Of a stretch of 64,000 nt of DNA, positions 46,701 through 60,185 are shown one piece after another. Location of the stretch: positions 13,191,501 to 13,255,500 of the forward strand of contig NC_083379.1 in assembly GCF_031755915.1 (NCBI RefSeq), written 5' to 3'. Within the stretch, counting starts at the first letter, position 1. Every line of letters starts with the position of its first letter. Position numbers and translations under genes: made by a program. The notes under the pieces were generated by a model that saw nothing but the letters and a program-made list of their open reading frames with translations, was not told where the DNA came from and did not search any database. Source of the stretch: Ziziphus jujuba (Eukaryota; Streptophyta; Magnoliopsida; Rosales; Rhamnaceae).

Positions 46701-48596
46701 TCACTGGAACAGATACGGGTACTGCTCACGCATCTGTGTTTCGGGTTCCCACGTTGCTTCCTCGACTAAGTAGTTCCTTGCCAACCAATCCATGCCCAAC
46801 ACTACTTCAAGTCCGGATAGATCCAACAGGATCAGGTCTGTTTCCATCCCTTGATCTGTGAAATCGTCTGGCGTAGTCCTGGCTCCCTGCTGCGTCATAG
46901 CAAACACCCGGCCTTGACTTGTCTGCTGGGTTCTCCTTCCTCTACCTCGACTCGATCCTGCAGACGGCTGTACTGATCCCGAAGAAACTCCTACTGGCTG
47001 ACTCCCCTGGGAACTCTATCCTGGAAATACCCTTGTATGCTGTGTCCGTCGACCTGCTTCTAGCACACTGCCACTACCATAAGGGCAATCCCTCCTTATG
47101 TGACCTGGCTGCCCACACCGAAAGCAGAACCCATCCATCTGACATTGCCCAGAATGATTCCCCCTACAAAGTGGACAAATCCGCGGAGAACTAATGCGTG
47201 ACTGCTGATACAAGCTTGCATCCACACTGATCGAATGGCGAGCTGGCTGGGGCATGCGATAACTATCTCTCCTCTGGAATCTGCCTCGTGGGCTTAACCC
47301 ATCACTGTCTGAGCCTGAGCTATGGCTCTTCTTAGCTGCCCCCTGTCGAGGTACTCCGCTATACGATCCTTCGAATGATCTGCGCCTCGAGGGTCTGTGT
47401 ATCTCCTCCTGTCTCTCTAGCTCGAGCGCTGCATCCCTGGCGGACTGATAGGTGGGATGTACTGATCCAGAAAGGGTGTAACCGATGCTCTCTTTCAATC
47501 CGTCTATGAACCTCACCTTCTTCGTGTGATCGTCGGGAATCAGGTGCATGCAAAATCCTGATAGTTCTCGGAATCTCCTCTCGTACTCGGTCACTGTCAT
47601 GTTCCCCTGTCGCAGTTCCTCGAACTCTCTCCTTCTCGCCTCACGGTACGCAGGAGGACAAAACTCTATCAATGGCAGTTGTTCATCCCAGCTACCACGA
47701 AACTGCATAATGCAAGACCTTAGCAGGTCTTCTAATGTCTGAATTGTGCACTCTGCTTGTCCATCAGATTGCGGGTGAAAAGCGGTGCTGTAGTTAAGTC
47801 TTGCTCCTAGTGCATCAGCCAATTTCCGCCATAGTCGTGAAGTAAAGCGCGGATCTCGATCGGAGACGATGACTAACGGTACTCCATGAAGACTTACAAT
47901 GCGTTGCACGAACAACTAAGCTAACTTCTCGGGTGAAAAATGTTCTCGTACCGGTAGGAAGTGTGCCGACTTGGTGAGACGATCAATGATTACCCAAATG
48001 CCGTCGTACCTTCTAGGTGTGGAAGGAAGCTTGAATACGAAGTCCATATTGAGTTCTTCCCACTTCCACACGGGAATCGGTAAAGGTTGGAGTAGTCCCG
48101 AAGGCTTCTGTCTTTCTGCTTTCACTTGTTGACAAATCAAACACTTTAATACGAAGTCTGCCACTTCTCTCTTCATACCAATCCACCAATAATACTTAAC
48201 AAGCGTCCGGTACATCTTGGTACTTCCCGGATGCATCGCATACATCGAGCTATGCGCCTCCTCTAAAATCTCCTTCTTGAGTCCTGGAATATCCGGAACA
48301 CAAAGTCGTCCTTTATACACGAGGGCTCCATCCCTCCTTATGGAAAATTCCGGATCAAGACCTTCTTATACCTTGCCCTTAATTGTCCTCAACTTAGGAT
48401 CTTCCATTTGGGTCTCTACTATACGATCCACCAACACCGGTCGTACCTGGAAGCTAGCCATGAGAACTCCTGAAGGATGCATATGCATTAACACCCCCAT
48501 CTTCTTCAACTCCACCATGAGAGGTAGTTGGATGACTTGGATGTGAGCAAGGGATCCAGTAGCCTTCCTACTCAAAGCATCTGCCACTACATTCGC
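46701..48596 (-). pseudogene. Outer copy 1: fused integrase-gag-protease-chromodomain frame (632 codons)
   Basis: A single minus-strand frame runs from an RNase H tail ('[11 protein letters not shown]', 48596) through the integrase zinc domain, the full catalytic core ('NMDFVFKLP', 'VSDRDPRF', 'STAFHPQSDGQAE' giving D, D, E) to 'WDEQLPLIEF'. At 47661-47666 it passes directly into gag 'CPPAYREARRREFEELRQG', the CCHC knuckle, protease scraps and the chromodomain end, stopping at 46701-46703. Three in-frame stops interrupt it: TAA 48366-48368 and TAG 47916-47918 (CAA and CAG in the inner copy) and TAG 47016-47018. A mobile progenitor could have encoded one fused polyprotein lacking reverse transcriptase and the protease active site. 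Confidence 0.85.
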
Positions 48597-50455
48597 CTAA
48601 TAGTGACTTTAACTTCCCTCTTGTGCAACTTTCCTTCTCATGCCCACTAATTAGGTCCACGAGAACACGATCTACAAGTCTTGGTCATAGTCGAACGCTA
48701 ACCATAAGGTGCTTCTAAAGCATGCATCCTTAAACCAACAACCAACTCTCGTGACTCGATCAGCACTTTAAAAGGTTAGATTAGAACTTAAGTCTAATTT
48801 CCTCAAATACTGGTATCACCAAGTTAAGGTTGAGATTAATTCACTTATCTTCGATTACCCTCCTAGTACTTACAATTATAAAGCCCCTGCTCCTCATTGA
48901 TTAACCAATAGTCTTAACCTCGACAAACATCAATCTTTCTTTTAACTAAATTCATCAAGGTCATGAATAAAATTCTCAACATCCAAATATCATTCTTGAA
49001 AACCCTAAGTTTCCCTTATTTCAAATAAATTCCATGAATCCACACCTCAAGCAATAAGAAATTTAAATCCTAATTCTAGCATCACCACCAATACTATGAA
49101 CAAATCACTAGATCCTTAACCCAATAAAGTATTCCACACTTCTTAAATTCTAACTCCGTCCCAAAAATCATACTCCTTATCATTGTAAATTATCACCAAC
49201 AATATCAACCACCTTGAATCGATGAAGCACCATCAATACGAACCTTAAATCTCCAAGGAAATAAGATATCAAGATCTTAGCTTCTAGAATGAAAAATAAC
49301 CATGCTTAAACATCCAACCATGCCTAAGGAATCATCCTCATCTCATTAACCTCATCAACCACCAAGTAGAACTTTAGTCGCTATCCGGATCTTGCTTGAT
49401 TCTCTAAAATAAGCACGAAATCCATATTTACATCTCCCTACTTTTACTTATCGATGACCTAAGTACCTTTATTCGGATCTTGCAACTTCCTTTATCGTGC
49501 CAAACCACCATGTCATCCAGTGAGCATTCCATACGTCTTGGTACCCTTGGGGTGTATCGCATACTTTGAATCGCGTGCTTCCTTTAAGATCTCCTTTTTT
49601 TTAACTCAACGATACCCTGCTTTGGCTTCTCGACTGGCGATACTTAACCTTAAGTCGCTTTTGGAAAAACCATAACATAAAACAAATAATAAAATATATT
49701 TTTCAACTATACCTAACTTGCATAGGCAATTGTTAAAACTCCACATTGAAATTCATATCTTAAAATCCATAGCATAAAATAAAATATGCACGCTTGTAAT
49801 GGAGGTACGTACGACACCTTCTACATGTTACGTAATCCATGATTCCAACTGTCGCCGACACTCTGCTACCAATACAAACCAGGGTGGTTGCCTATATTGG
49901 CCGTCCAATTCCCCGGGCTCGTAGGCAACATGATCATGGGGCTAGCTCTACATGGACCACATTGGTTCGCCGCCTCCATATGGTGCAGTATAATATCAAA
50001 CAATATAACATACAGATACATGTATGAACACAAACCAAAAATACTTGAATAAAACACCTTTAATTTCAAATACCACTTTGAAAAGTATTTAATTTTGATA
50101 ATCGATCGGAAAAATATTTTTGACGCCTTGAAATCGATCGATCGACACACATCCTTAGACAATCATCTTTCTCCTCCATGAACGAAACGGATACCATTCA
50201 CGATGATAAGCTTGACCTTCAAAAAGAAAAGGCATCCTCGACCATCGACTAGGCCATAGGAATTTCCTGTTAGGCTAGATGATCCTAATTGACACCCTCG
50301 AAGATTAGAGTTATTCAAACTCGGGCAACGAATTTACTTCGAGACAAACAGAAAGAACGCTTTCACACGGGTAAAACGAGAGATTAAACACGGATAGGAT
50401 GCACAACAATGCACAGTCCCTTAGGAATACTAAAACCTAGAGCTCTGATACCAAC
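48597..50455 (-). other. Outer copy 1: 5' internal stretch with primer site
   Basis: It is co-linear with 39846-41741, with the same decayed pol relics and small indels (for example part of the zinc-region relic near 49405 is shorter). The initiator-tRNA-Met primer site is at 50442-50453. No ORF is supported. Confidence 0.6.
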
Positions 50456-53411
50456 TGTCAGGACCCGTCCAGAATTCCTCCTCCGGAACCCTAGACAGCC
50501 CTGATCCCAGGGAAATACCACCGAACCTTCCAACGGAAAATCCGGCAGCACCTCCCCTAAGGGATTTACTTACCACAAATTTACCTGCACTGAAAACACA
50601 CTTCAAAAATATCCCCTTATTCCTCCCACAAACTACAAATTGGTTCCACAAATTGCAGTACTTAAAAAAATAAATACAGTAATCCAGTGCAAAATAAATA
50701 CAACAAGAGTGAAAGAAATATTACAACTGCAATAAAAGAATAACAGGGTACTGCCGAACTAAAACAGCGAGGAAGATCAAGTCCGCTCCGAGTGAACACC
50801 GACAACCTGGTACCTAGAGGAACGGAATTTAAGAGTGTGAGATGCTAATCATCTCAGTGAGCGACCCTACTACTATACCATATATTATCACAGTAATAAG
50901 TATAAATAATAATTATTTGGAAATAATATTTTCTCTCAAAACCCTTACAATTCACTCAGTTGGAAAGGTTCCCCTTTTAAAACAATTTCACAAAACCCTT
51001 TATCCATATTCCCCGAAAACCAAGACATCAATTAAATACCAGAAGCGGTAACAATTATATTTTTAATTCCAATTCAGTTTCCAAACATTTTATTTTTAAA
51101 ACACAGTTCTGAAAATCATTTGATGCACCCACTATATACCAGTGGCGCCAACAGTACCCAGCGTCCCAAGGTACCGCCAGACAGGAGGTTATAGAGAGAA
51201 ACCGGCATACGGTCGCGTGGCGTCCCACAGCGCCGCTGCTAACCTGGTGTCCCGGCCAAAGGGGGGTGGCCGCCCTCTCCGATGGCATCCACAGGACACC
51301 CTCATAATATCAACCGCGCGCTACTCACACCCACCTGCGCGCTAATCACAACCGTGTGCACACTAACCATATCACATATACCATATCACATAATCAGAAC
51401 ACCAGTACGTGCACGGTGCATCTAAAAATTATAAAATCCATAAATTTAAATCATAAAACAAATTTCACATTTTTCATAAGCATAGCGGGCATAATCCATC
51501 CGCTTGAACCGGGAATTTTCCCACAATTTCTTTGTAATCAATGCCATAAATTCCATGATTTTCAAATCCACCAACTCCCAAATCCATCAATTCAAATATC
51601 CACATTTTTTCCAAGCATAAATAATTTCTCGAAATATCATAATCAAATCCCATAATATTTTATGGGCATATTTCATAAAAATTGAAATCACCAACATAAC
51701 CAAATATTTTCCTTGAAATATTTGAAAATCGAATCGTGCCCAATTTACCATTAAAACCACACCAATTTCAAAATCCTCAAAACCATAAAATAATTCCACA
51801 TGGCATAAATTGGTGAAATACACATTTTCTTAAATCCGATAAATTCACAAATAATTCCACAATAATTCAAATAAATATTTGGCACATAGAAATTAAATTC
51901 CAAATATTTAAATCACACATTATATATTCACCAATTAAATTCCCAAAATTAATTTGAAGGTGGGTCACTCACCTGGAGCACGCAATTAACCCATGATCCA
52001 CTACGGGATCAATTCTACGACTCACCGGTGCTCCTAGAACAAAATTCACAGACAGTCAAATAAATTAATATTTTATTCGGGTAAATAATACCCGGTACCC
52101 GGGGGGTCAAAACACAAACGATATCTAGAATTTACGAGTTATATACCGAATCGAAGCTCGAGTGATGCTAATCACAGATCCGGTCTTAATTTTCGATGAT
52201 CGTACCCGACGGGGTTTGAATTTCGTCGGGAAGCTTTTCGGGTTTCGGCTCCGCCATTCTCCCAAACCGTCGCGAATTGGCGGAAACGGAAGTCGGATTT
52301 GGGTTCAGGAGGTCGAACACTGCGGACTGGAGCTGGCCGGAATTTTCGGGGTACTCGCCGGAACAGTAATTTCCGGTGGGCCGCCACGTCACCGGCAACC
52401 GTCGCCGGAACAGTAATTTCCGACGGTGGCCGTTTGCTGTGAAATTTTGCAGATTTGTAGATCGTGAGGAGAGCAATCCAACGGGACCGACGGTGAGCAA
52501 AACGGAGGTCGGACGGCGGAGAAATCACCGTTTGAAGATTTTCGACCCCTCGCCGGAAAACGCTCCGATCCCGGCGCGTCGGTGGTCCGATGGCCGTGAT
52601 TTTTGGTGGGTAGGCCGGACTTGAGGAGAGGATGCTGGGTGTATGGCGCGTGTACTGTATATCGGCCGGAATAGTGCCGATTCGCGGTGGCCGGCGGTGG
52701 AGGGGGAAAAATCGCCGCCAAACTTCGGAAGTCCGATCCGGGCGCGTCCGGCGGCCGTTCGCCGTGAAATTTGGAGGTTTTGCCGGAAATGAGGTGGGCA
52801 AGCTTTCTGTCCGGCGCGTGTAGAGTAACTCGGCCGGAACAGTGGCAAAATCCGGTGGCCGGCGGTGGCTCTCTCTCTCTCTTCTCTCTCTTTCTCTCTC
52901 TTCCCCGAGAGTTTTTCAAAATTAAAACCCTGCGCGACACTGTTCATGCCACGTGGACCAATCAGAAACTGACACGTGGCGTTTCACTGTTCACCGACCC
53001 AAAAAAAAATATTAAAATAATACGGTATCCGGTAAACTTCAAACGTCCATAACTTTTTAACCGGATGTCCGTTTTGAGCGTGCCGCTAGTCTGTGAACTC
53101 GTATCGACGAGCACTTCACAACCATGCATGAGTCAAAGCTCAATTCCCCATAAACAAAAAGTCAACTCCGGCACCCCTTGGACAGTTTGGACCGCAACTT
53201 GTTTCGTCCATAACTTTCAAACCGTAGCTCCGTTTTCGACGTGCTACCAGTCTACGAACTCGTGGCATCGTGCACTTCGCCACGGTGCCCTAGTCATCTC
53301 GAAATTCTCACCGAGTCAAAAAGTCAACTTTTGACCCCTTTGGTCAACGGTCAACGGTCAACCTCGGTCAACGTGCACGGATTCCGGTGCGATTCGGGAC
53401 GGGGTGTTACA
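50456..53411 (-). repeat. Outer family-B LTR 2, shared middle LTR (2956 bp)
   Basis: It serves as the boundary of both internal copies, so the array has three LTRs for two internal domains. This is the hallmark of LTR-LTR unequal exchange. Confidence 0.92.
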
Positions 53412-53455
53412 GCCTTCCCCCCTTACAAAAATTTCGTCCTCGAAATTTCCGCACG

Positions 53456-55351
53456 TCACTGGAACAGATACGGGTACTGCTCACGCATCTGTGTTTCGGG
53501 TTCCCACGTTGCTTCCTCGACTAAGTAGTTCCTTGCCAACCAATCCATGCCCAACACTACTTCAAGTCCGGATAGATCCAACAGGATCAGGTCTGTTTCC
53601 ATCCCTTGATCTGTGAAATCGTCTGGCGTAGTCCTGGCTCCCTGCTGCGTCATAGCAAACACCCGGCCTTGACTTGTCTGCTGGGTTCTCCTTCCTCTAC
53701 CTCGACTCGATCCTGCAGACGGCTGTACTGATCCCGAAGAAACTCCTACTGGCTGACTCCCCTGGGAACTCTATCCTGGAAATACCCTTGTATGCTGTGT
53801 CCGTCGACCTGCTTCTAGCACACTGCCACTACCATAAGGGCAATCCCTCCTTATGTGACCTGGCTGCCCACACCGAAAGCAGAACCCATCCATCTGACAT
53901 TGCCCAGAATGATTCCCCCTACAAAGTGGACAAATCCGCGGAGAACTAATGCGTGACTGCTGATACAAGCTTGCATCCACACTGATCGAATGGCGAGCTG
54001 GCTGGGGCATGCGATAACTATCTCTCCTCTGGAATCTGCCTCGTGGGCTTAACCCATCACTGTCTGAGCCTGAGCTATGGCTCTTCTTAGCTGCCCCCTG
54101 TCGAGGTACTCCGCTATACGATCCTTCGAATGATCTGCGCCTCGAGGGTCTGTGTATCTCCTCCTGTCTCTCTAGCTCGAGCGCTGCATCCCTGGCGGAC
54201 TGATAGGTGGGATGTACTGATCCAGAAAGGGTGTAACCGATGCTCTCTTTCAATCCGTCTATGAACCTCACCTTCTTCGTGTGATCGTCGGGAATCAGGT
54301 GCATGCAAAATCCTGATAGTTCTCGGAATCTCCTCTCGTACTCGGTCACTGTCATGTTCCCCTGTCGCAGTTCCTCGAACTCTCTCCTTCTCGCCTCACG
54401 GTACGCAGGAGGACAAAACTCTATCAATGGCAGTTGTTCATCCCAGCTACCACGAAACTGCATAATGCAAGACCTTAGCAGGTCTTCTAATGTCTGAATT
54501 GTGCACTCTGCTTGTCCATCAGATTGCGGGTGAAAAGCGGTGCTGTAGTTAAGTCTTGCTCCTAGTGCATCAGCCAATTTCCGCCATAGTCGTGAAGTAA
54601 AGCGCGGATCTCGATCGGAGACGATGACTAACGGTACTCCATGAAGACTTACAATGCGTTGCACGAACAACTAAGCTAACTTCTCGGGTGAAAAATGTTC
54701 TCGTACCGGTAGGAAGTGTGCCGACTTGGTGAGACGATCAATGATTACCCAAATGCCGTCGTACCTTCTAGGTGTGGAAGGAAGCTTGAATACGAAGTCC
54801 ATATTGAGTTCTTCCCACTTCCACACGGGAATCGGTAAAGGTTGGAGTAGTCCCGAAGGCTTCTGTCTTTCTGCTTTCACTTGTTGACAAATCAAACACT
54901 TTAATACGAAGTCTGCCACTTCTCTCTTCATACCAATCCACCAATAATACTTAACAAGCGTCCGGTACATCTTGGTACTTCCCGGATGCATCGCATACAT
55001 CGAGCTATGCGCCTCCTCTAAAATCTCCTTCTTGAGTCCTGGAATATCCGGAACACAAAGTCGTCCTTTATACACGAGGGCTCCATCCCTCCTTATGGAA
55101 AATTCCGGATCAAGACCTTCTTATACCTTGCCCTTAATTGTCCTCAACTTAGGATCTTCCATTTGGGTCTCTACTATACGATCCACCAACACCGGTCGTA
55201 CCTGGAAGCTAGCCATGAGAACTCCTGAAGGATGCATATGCATTAACACCCCCATCTTCTTCAACTCCACCATGAGAGGTAGTTGGATGACTTGGATGTG
55301 AGCAAGGGATCCAGTAGCCTTCCTACTCAAAGCATCTGCCACTACATTCGC
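53456..55351 (-). pseudogene. Outer copy 2: fused integrase-gag-protease-chromodomain frame
   Basis: It is the same as 46701-48596 at an offset of 6755 bp, with the same three in-frame stops (55121-55123, 54671-54673, 53771-53773), the same fusion point (54416-54421), and apparently identical translations. The shared stops show that copies 1 and 2 arose by duplication after inactivation, not by two separate insertions of an active element. Confidence 0.88.
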
Positions 55352-57210
55352 CTAATAGTGACTTTAACTTCCCTCTTGTGCAACTTTCCTTCTCATGCCC
55401 ACTAATTAGGTCCACGAGAACACGATCTACAAGTCTTGGTCATAGTCGAACGCTAACCATAAGGTGCTTCTAAAGCATGCATCCTTAAACCAACAACCAA
55501 CTCTCGTGACTCGATCAGCACTTTAAAAGGTTAGATTAGAACTTAAGTCTAATTTCCTCAAATACTGGTATCACCAAGTTAAGGTTGAGATTAATTCACT
55601 TATCTTCGATTACCCTCCTAGTACTTACAATTATAAAGCCCCTGCTCCTCATTGATTAACCAATAGTCTTAACCTCGACAAACATCAATCTTTCTTTTAA
55701 CTAAATTCATCAAGGTCATGAATAAAATTCTCAACATCCAAATATCATTCTTGAAAACCCTAAGTTTCCCTTATTTCAAATAAATTCCATGAATCCACAC
55801 CTCAAGCAATAAGAAATTTAAATCCTAATTCTAGCATCACCACCAATACTATGAACAAATCACTAGATCCTTAACCCAATAAAGTATTCCACACTTCTTA
55901 AATTCTAACTCCGTCCCAAAAATCATACTCCTTATCATTGTAAATTATCACCAACAATATCAACCACCTTGAATCGATGAAGCACCATCAATACGAACCT
56001 TAAATCTCCAAGGAAATAAGATATCAAGATCTTAGCTTCTAGAATGAAAAATAACCATGCTTAAACATCCAACCATGCCTAAGGAATCATCCTCATCTCA
56101 TTAACCTCATCAACCACCAAGTAGAACTTTAGTCGCTATCCGGATCTTGCTTGATTCTCTAAAATAAGCACGAAATCCATATTTACATCTCCCTACTTTT
56201 ACTTATCGATGACCTAAGTACCTTTATTCGGATCTTGCAACTTCCTTTATCGTGCCAAACCACCATGTCATCCAGTGAGCATTCCATACGTCTTGGTACC
56301 CTTGGGGTGTATCGCATACTTTGAATCGCGTGCTTCCTTTAAGATCTCCTTTTTTTTAACTCAACGATACCCTGCTTTGGCTTCTCGACTGGCGATACTT
56401 AACCTTAAGTCGCTTTTGGAAAAACCATAACATAAAACAAATAATAAAATATATTTTTCAACTATACCTAACTTGCATAGGCAATTGTTAAAACTCCACA
56501 TTGAAATTCATATCTTAAAATCCATAGCATAAAATAAAATATGCACGCTTGTAATGGAGGTACGTACGACACCTTCTACATGTTACGTAATCCATGATTC
56601 CAACTGTCGCCGACACTCTGCTACCAATACAAACCAGGGTGGTTGCCTATATTGGCCGTCCAATTCCCCGGGCTCGTAGGCAACATGATCATGGGGCTAG
56701 CTCTACATGGACCACATTGGTTCGCCGCCTCCATATGGTGCAGTATAATATCAAACAATATAACATACAGATACATGTATGAACACAAACCAAAAATACT
56801 TGAATAAAACACCTTTAATTTCAAATACCACTTTGAAAAGTATTTAATTTTGATAATCGATCGGAAAAATATTTTTGACGCCTTGAAATCGATCGATCGA
56901 CACACATCCTTAGACAATCATCTTTCTCCTCCATGAACGAAACGGATACCATTCACGATGATAAGCTTGACCTTCAAAAAGAAAAGGCATCCTCGACCAT
57001 CGACTAGGCCATAGGAATTTCCTGTTAGGCTAGATGATCCTAATTGACACCCTCGAAGATTAGAGTTATTCAAACTCGGGCAACGAATTTACTTCGAGAC
57101 AAACAGAAAGAACGCTTTCACACGGGTAAAACGAGAGATTAAACACGGATAGGATGCACAACAATGCACAGTCCCTTAGGAATACTAAAACCTAGAGCTC
57201 TGATACCAAC
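55352..57210 (-). other. Outer copy 2: 5' internal stretch with primer site
   Basis: It is the counterpart of 48597-50455. The primer site is at 57197-57208. No ORF is supported. Confidence 0.6.
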
Positions 57211-60185
57211 TGTCAGGACCCGTCCAGAATTCCTCCTCCGGAACCCTAGACAGCCCTGATCCCAGGGAAATACCACCGAACCTTCCAACGGAAAATCCGG
57301 CAGCACCTCCCCTAAGGGATTTACTTACCACAAATTTACCTGCACTGAAAACACACTTCAAAAATATCCCCTTATTCCTCCCACAAACTACAAATTGGTT
57401 CCACAAATTGCAGTACTTAAAAAAATAAATACAGTAATCCAGTGCAAAATAAATACAACAAGAGTGAAAGAAATATTACAACTGCAATAAAAGAATAACA
57501 GGGTACTGCCGAACTAAAACAGCGAGGAAGATCAAGTCCGCTCCGAGTGAACACCGACAACCTGGTACCTAGAGGAACGGAATTTAAGAGTGTGAGATGC
57601 TAATCATCTCAGTGAGCGACCCTACTACTATACCATATATTATCACAGTAATAAGTATAAATAATAATTATTTGGAAATAATATTTTCTCTCAAAACCCT
57701 TACAATTCACTCAGTTGGAAAGGTTCCCCTTTTAAAACAATTTCACAAAACCCTTTATCCATATTCCCCGAAAACCAAGACATCAATTAAATACCAGAAG
57801 CGGTAACAATTATATTTTTAATTCCAATTCAGTTTCCAAACATTTTATTTTTAAAACACAGTTCTGAAAATCATTTGATGCACCCACTATATACCAGTGG
57901 CGCCAACAGTACCCAGCGTCCCAAGGTACCGCCAGACAGGAGGTTATAGAGAGAAACCGGCATACGGTCGCGTGGCGTCCCACAGCGCCGCTGCTAACCT
58001 GGTGTCCCGGCCAAAGGGGGGTGGCCGCCCTCTCCGATGGCATCCACAGGACACCCTCATAATATCAACCGCGCGCTACTCACACCCACCTGCGCGCTAA
58101 TCACAACCGTGTGCACACTAACCATATCACATATACCATATCACATAATCAGAACACCAGTACGTGCACGGTGCATCTAAAAATTATAAAATCCATAAAT
58201 TTAAATCATAAAACAAATTTCACATTTTTCATAAGCATAGCGGGCATAATCCATCCGCTTGAACCGGGAATTTTCCCACAATTTCTTTGTAATCAATGCC
58301 ATAAATTCCATGATTTTCAAATCCACCAACTCCCAAATCCATCAATTCAAATATCCACATTTTTTCCAAGCATAAATAATTTCTCGAAATATCATAATCA
58401 AATCCCATAATATTTTATGGGCATATTTCATAAAAATTGAAATCACCAACATAACCAAATATTTTCCTTGAAATATTTGAAAATCGAATCGTGCCCAATT
58501 TACCATTAAAACCACACCAATTTCAAAATCCTCAAAACCATAAAATAATTCCACATGGCATAAATTGGTGAAATACACATTTTCTTAAATCCGATAAATT
58601 CACAAATAATTCCACAATAATTCAAATAAATATTTGGCACATAGAAATTAAATTCCAAATATTTAAATCACACATTATATATTCACCAATTAAATTCCCA
58701 AAATTAATTTGAAGGTGGGTCACTCACCTGGAGCACGCAATTAACCCATGATCCACTACGGGATCAATTCTACGACTCACCGGTGCTCCTAGAACAAAAT
58801 TCACAGACAGTCAAATAAATTAATATTTTATTCGGGTAAATAATACCCGGTACCCGGGGGGTCAAAACACAAACGATATCTAGAATTTACGAGTTATATA
58901 CCGAATCGAAGCTCGAGTGATGCTAATCACAGATCCGGTCTTAATTTTCGATGATCGTACCCGACGGGGTTTGAATTTCGTCGGGAAGCTTTTCGGGTTT
59001 CGGCTCCGCCATTCTCCCAAACCGTCGCGAATTGGCGGAAACGGAAGTCGGATTTGGGTTCAGGAGGTCGAACACTGCGGACTGGAGCTGGCCGGAATTT
59101 TCGGGGTACTCGCCGGAACAGTAATTTCCGGTGGGCCGCCACGTCACCGGCAACCGTCGCCGGAACAGTAATTTCCGACGGTGGCCGTTTGCTGTGAAAT
59201 TTTGCAGATTTGTAGATCGTGAGGAGAGCAATCCAACGGGACCGACGGTGAGCAAAACGGAGGTCGGACGGCGGAGAAATCACCGTTTGAAGATTTTCGA
59301 CCCCTCGCCGGAAAACGCTCCGATCCCGGCGCGTCGGTGGTCCGATGGCCGTGATTTTTGGTGGGTAGGCCGGACTTGAGGAGAGGATGCTGGGTGTATG
59401 GCGCGTGTACTGTATATCGGCCGGAATAGTGCCGATTCGCGGTGGCCGGCGGTGGAGGGGGAAAAATCGCCGCCAAACTTCGGAAGTCCGATCCGGGCGC
59501 GTCCGGCGGCCGTTCGCCGTGAAATTTGGAGGTTTTGCCGGAAATGAGGTGGGCAAGCTTTCTGTCCGGCGCGTGTAGAGTAACTCGGCCGGAACAGTGG
59601 CAAAATCCGGTGGCCGGCGGTGGCTCTCTCTCTCTCTTCTCTCTCTTTCTCTCTCTTCTCTCTCTTTCTCTCTCTTCCCCGAGAGTTTTTCAAAATTAAA
59701 ACCCTGCGCGACACTGTTCATGCCACGTGGACCAATCAAAAACTGACACGTGGCGTTTCACTGTTCACCGACCCAAAAAAAAATATTAAAATAATACGGT
59801 ATCTGGTAAACTTCAAACGTCCATAACTTTTTAACCGGATGTCCGTTTTGAGCGTGCCGCTAGTCTGTGAACTCGTATCGACGAGCACTTCACAACCATG
59901 CATGAGCCAAAGCTCAATTCCCCATAAACAAAAAGTCAACTCCGGCACCCCTTGGACAGTTTGGACCGCAACTTGTTTCGTCCATAACTTTCAAACCGTA
60001 GCTCCGTTTTCGACGTGCTACCAGTTTACGAACTCGTGGCATCGTGCACTTCGCCACGGTGCCCTAGTCATCTCGAAATTCTCACCGAGTCAAAAAGTCA
60101 ACTTTTGACCCCTTCGGTCAACGGTCAACGGTCAACCTCGGTCAACGTGCACGGATTCCGGTGCGATTCGGGACGGGGTGTTACA
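57211..60185 (-). repeat. Outer family-B LTR 3 (2975 bp; 5' LTR in element sense)
   Basis: It is like LTR 2 apart from an extra CT-repeat unit (about 59645-59680) and scattered substitutions. It is followed by the CCGCC target duplication (60186-60190). Confidence 0.92.

Larger units (their letters stand above)
34269..60185 (-). mobile_element. Family-B tandem retrotransposon array inserted in the LINE (25.9 kb)
   Basis: The block begins TGTCAGGACCC (34269), ends GGGGTGTTACA (60185), and is flanked by CCGCC on both sides (34264-34268 and 60186-60190), so it occupies one target site. Removing it rejoins the LINE. Its structure is LTR (34269-35218 plus 44631-46656), internal (46657-50455, 3799 bp), LTR (50456-53411), internal (53412-57210, 3799 bp), LTR (57211-60185). 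The repeat period is 6755 bp. The first LTR is split by a second family-B element. Coding parts, primer sites and polypurine tracts show transcription is on the minus strand. Unequal recombination between LTRs of one insertion is the simplest origin. Confidence 0.92.
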
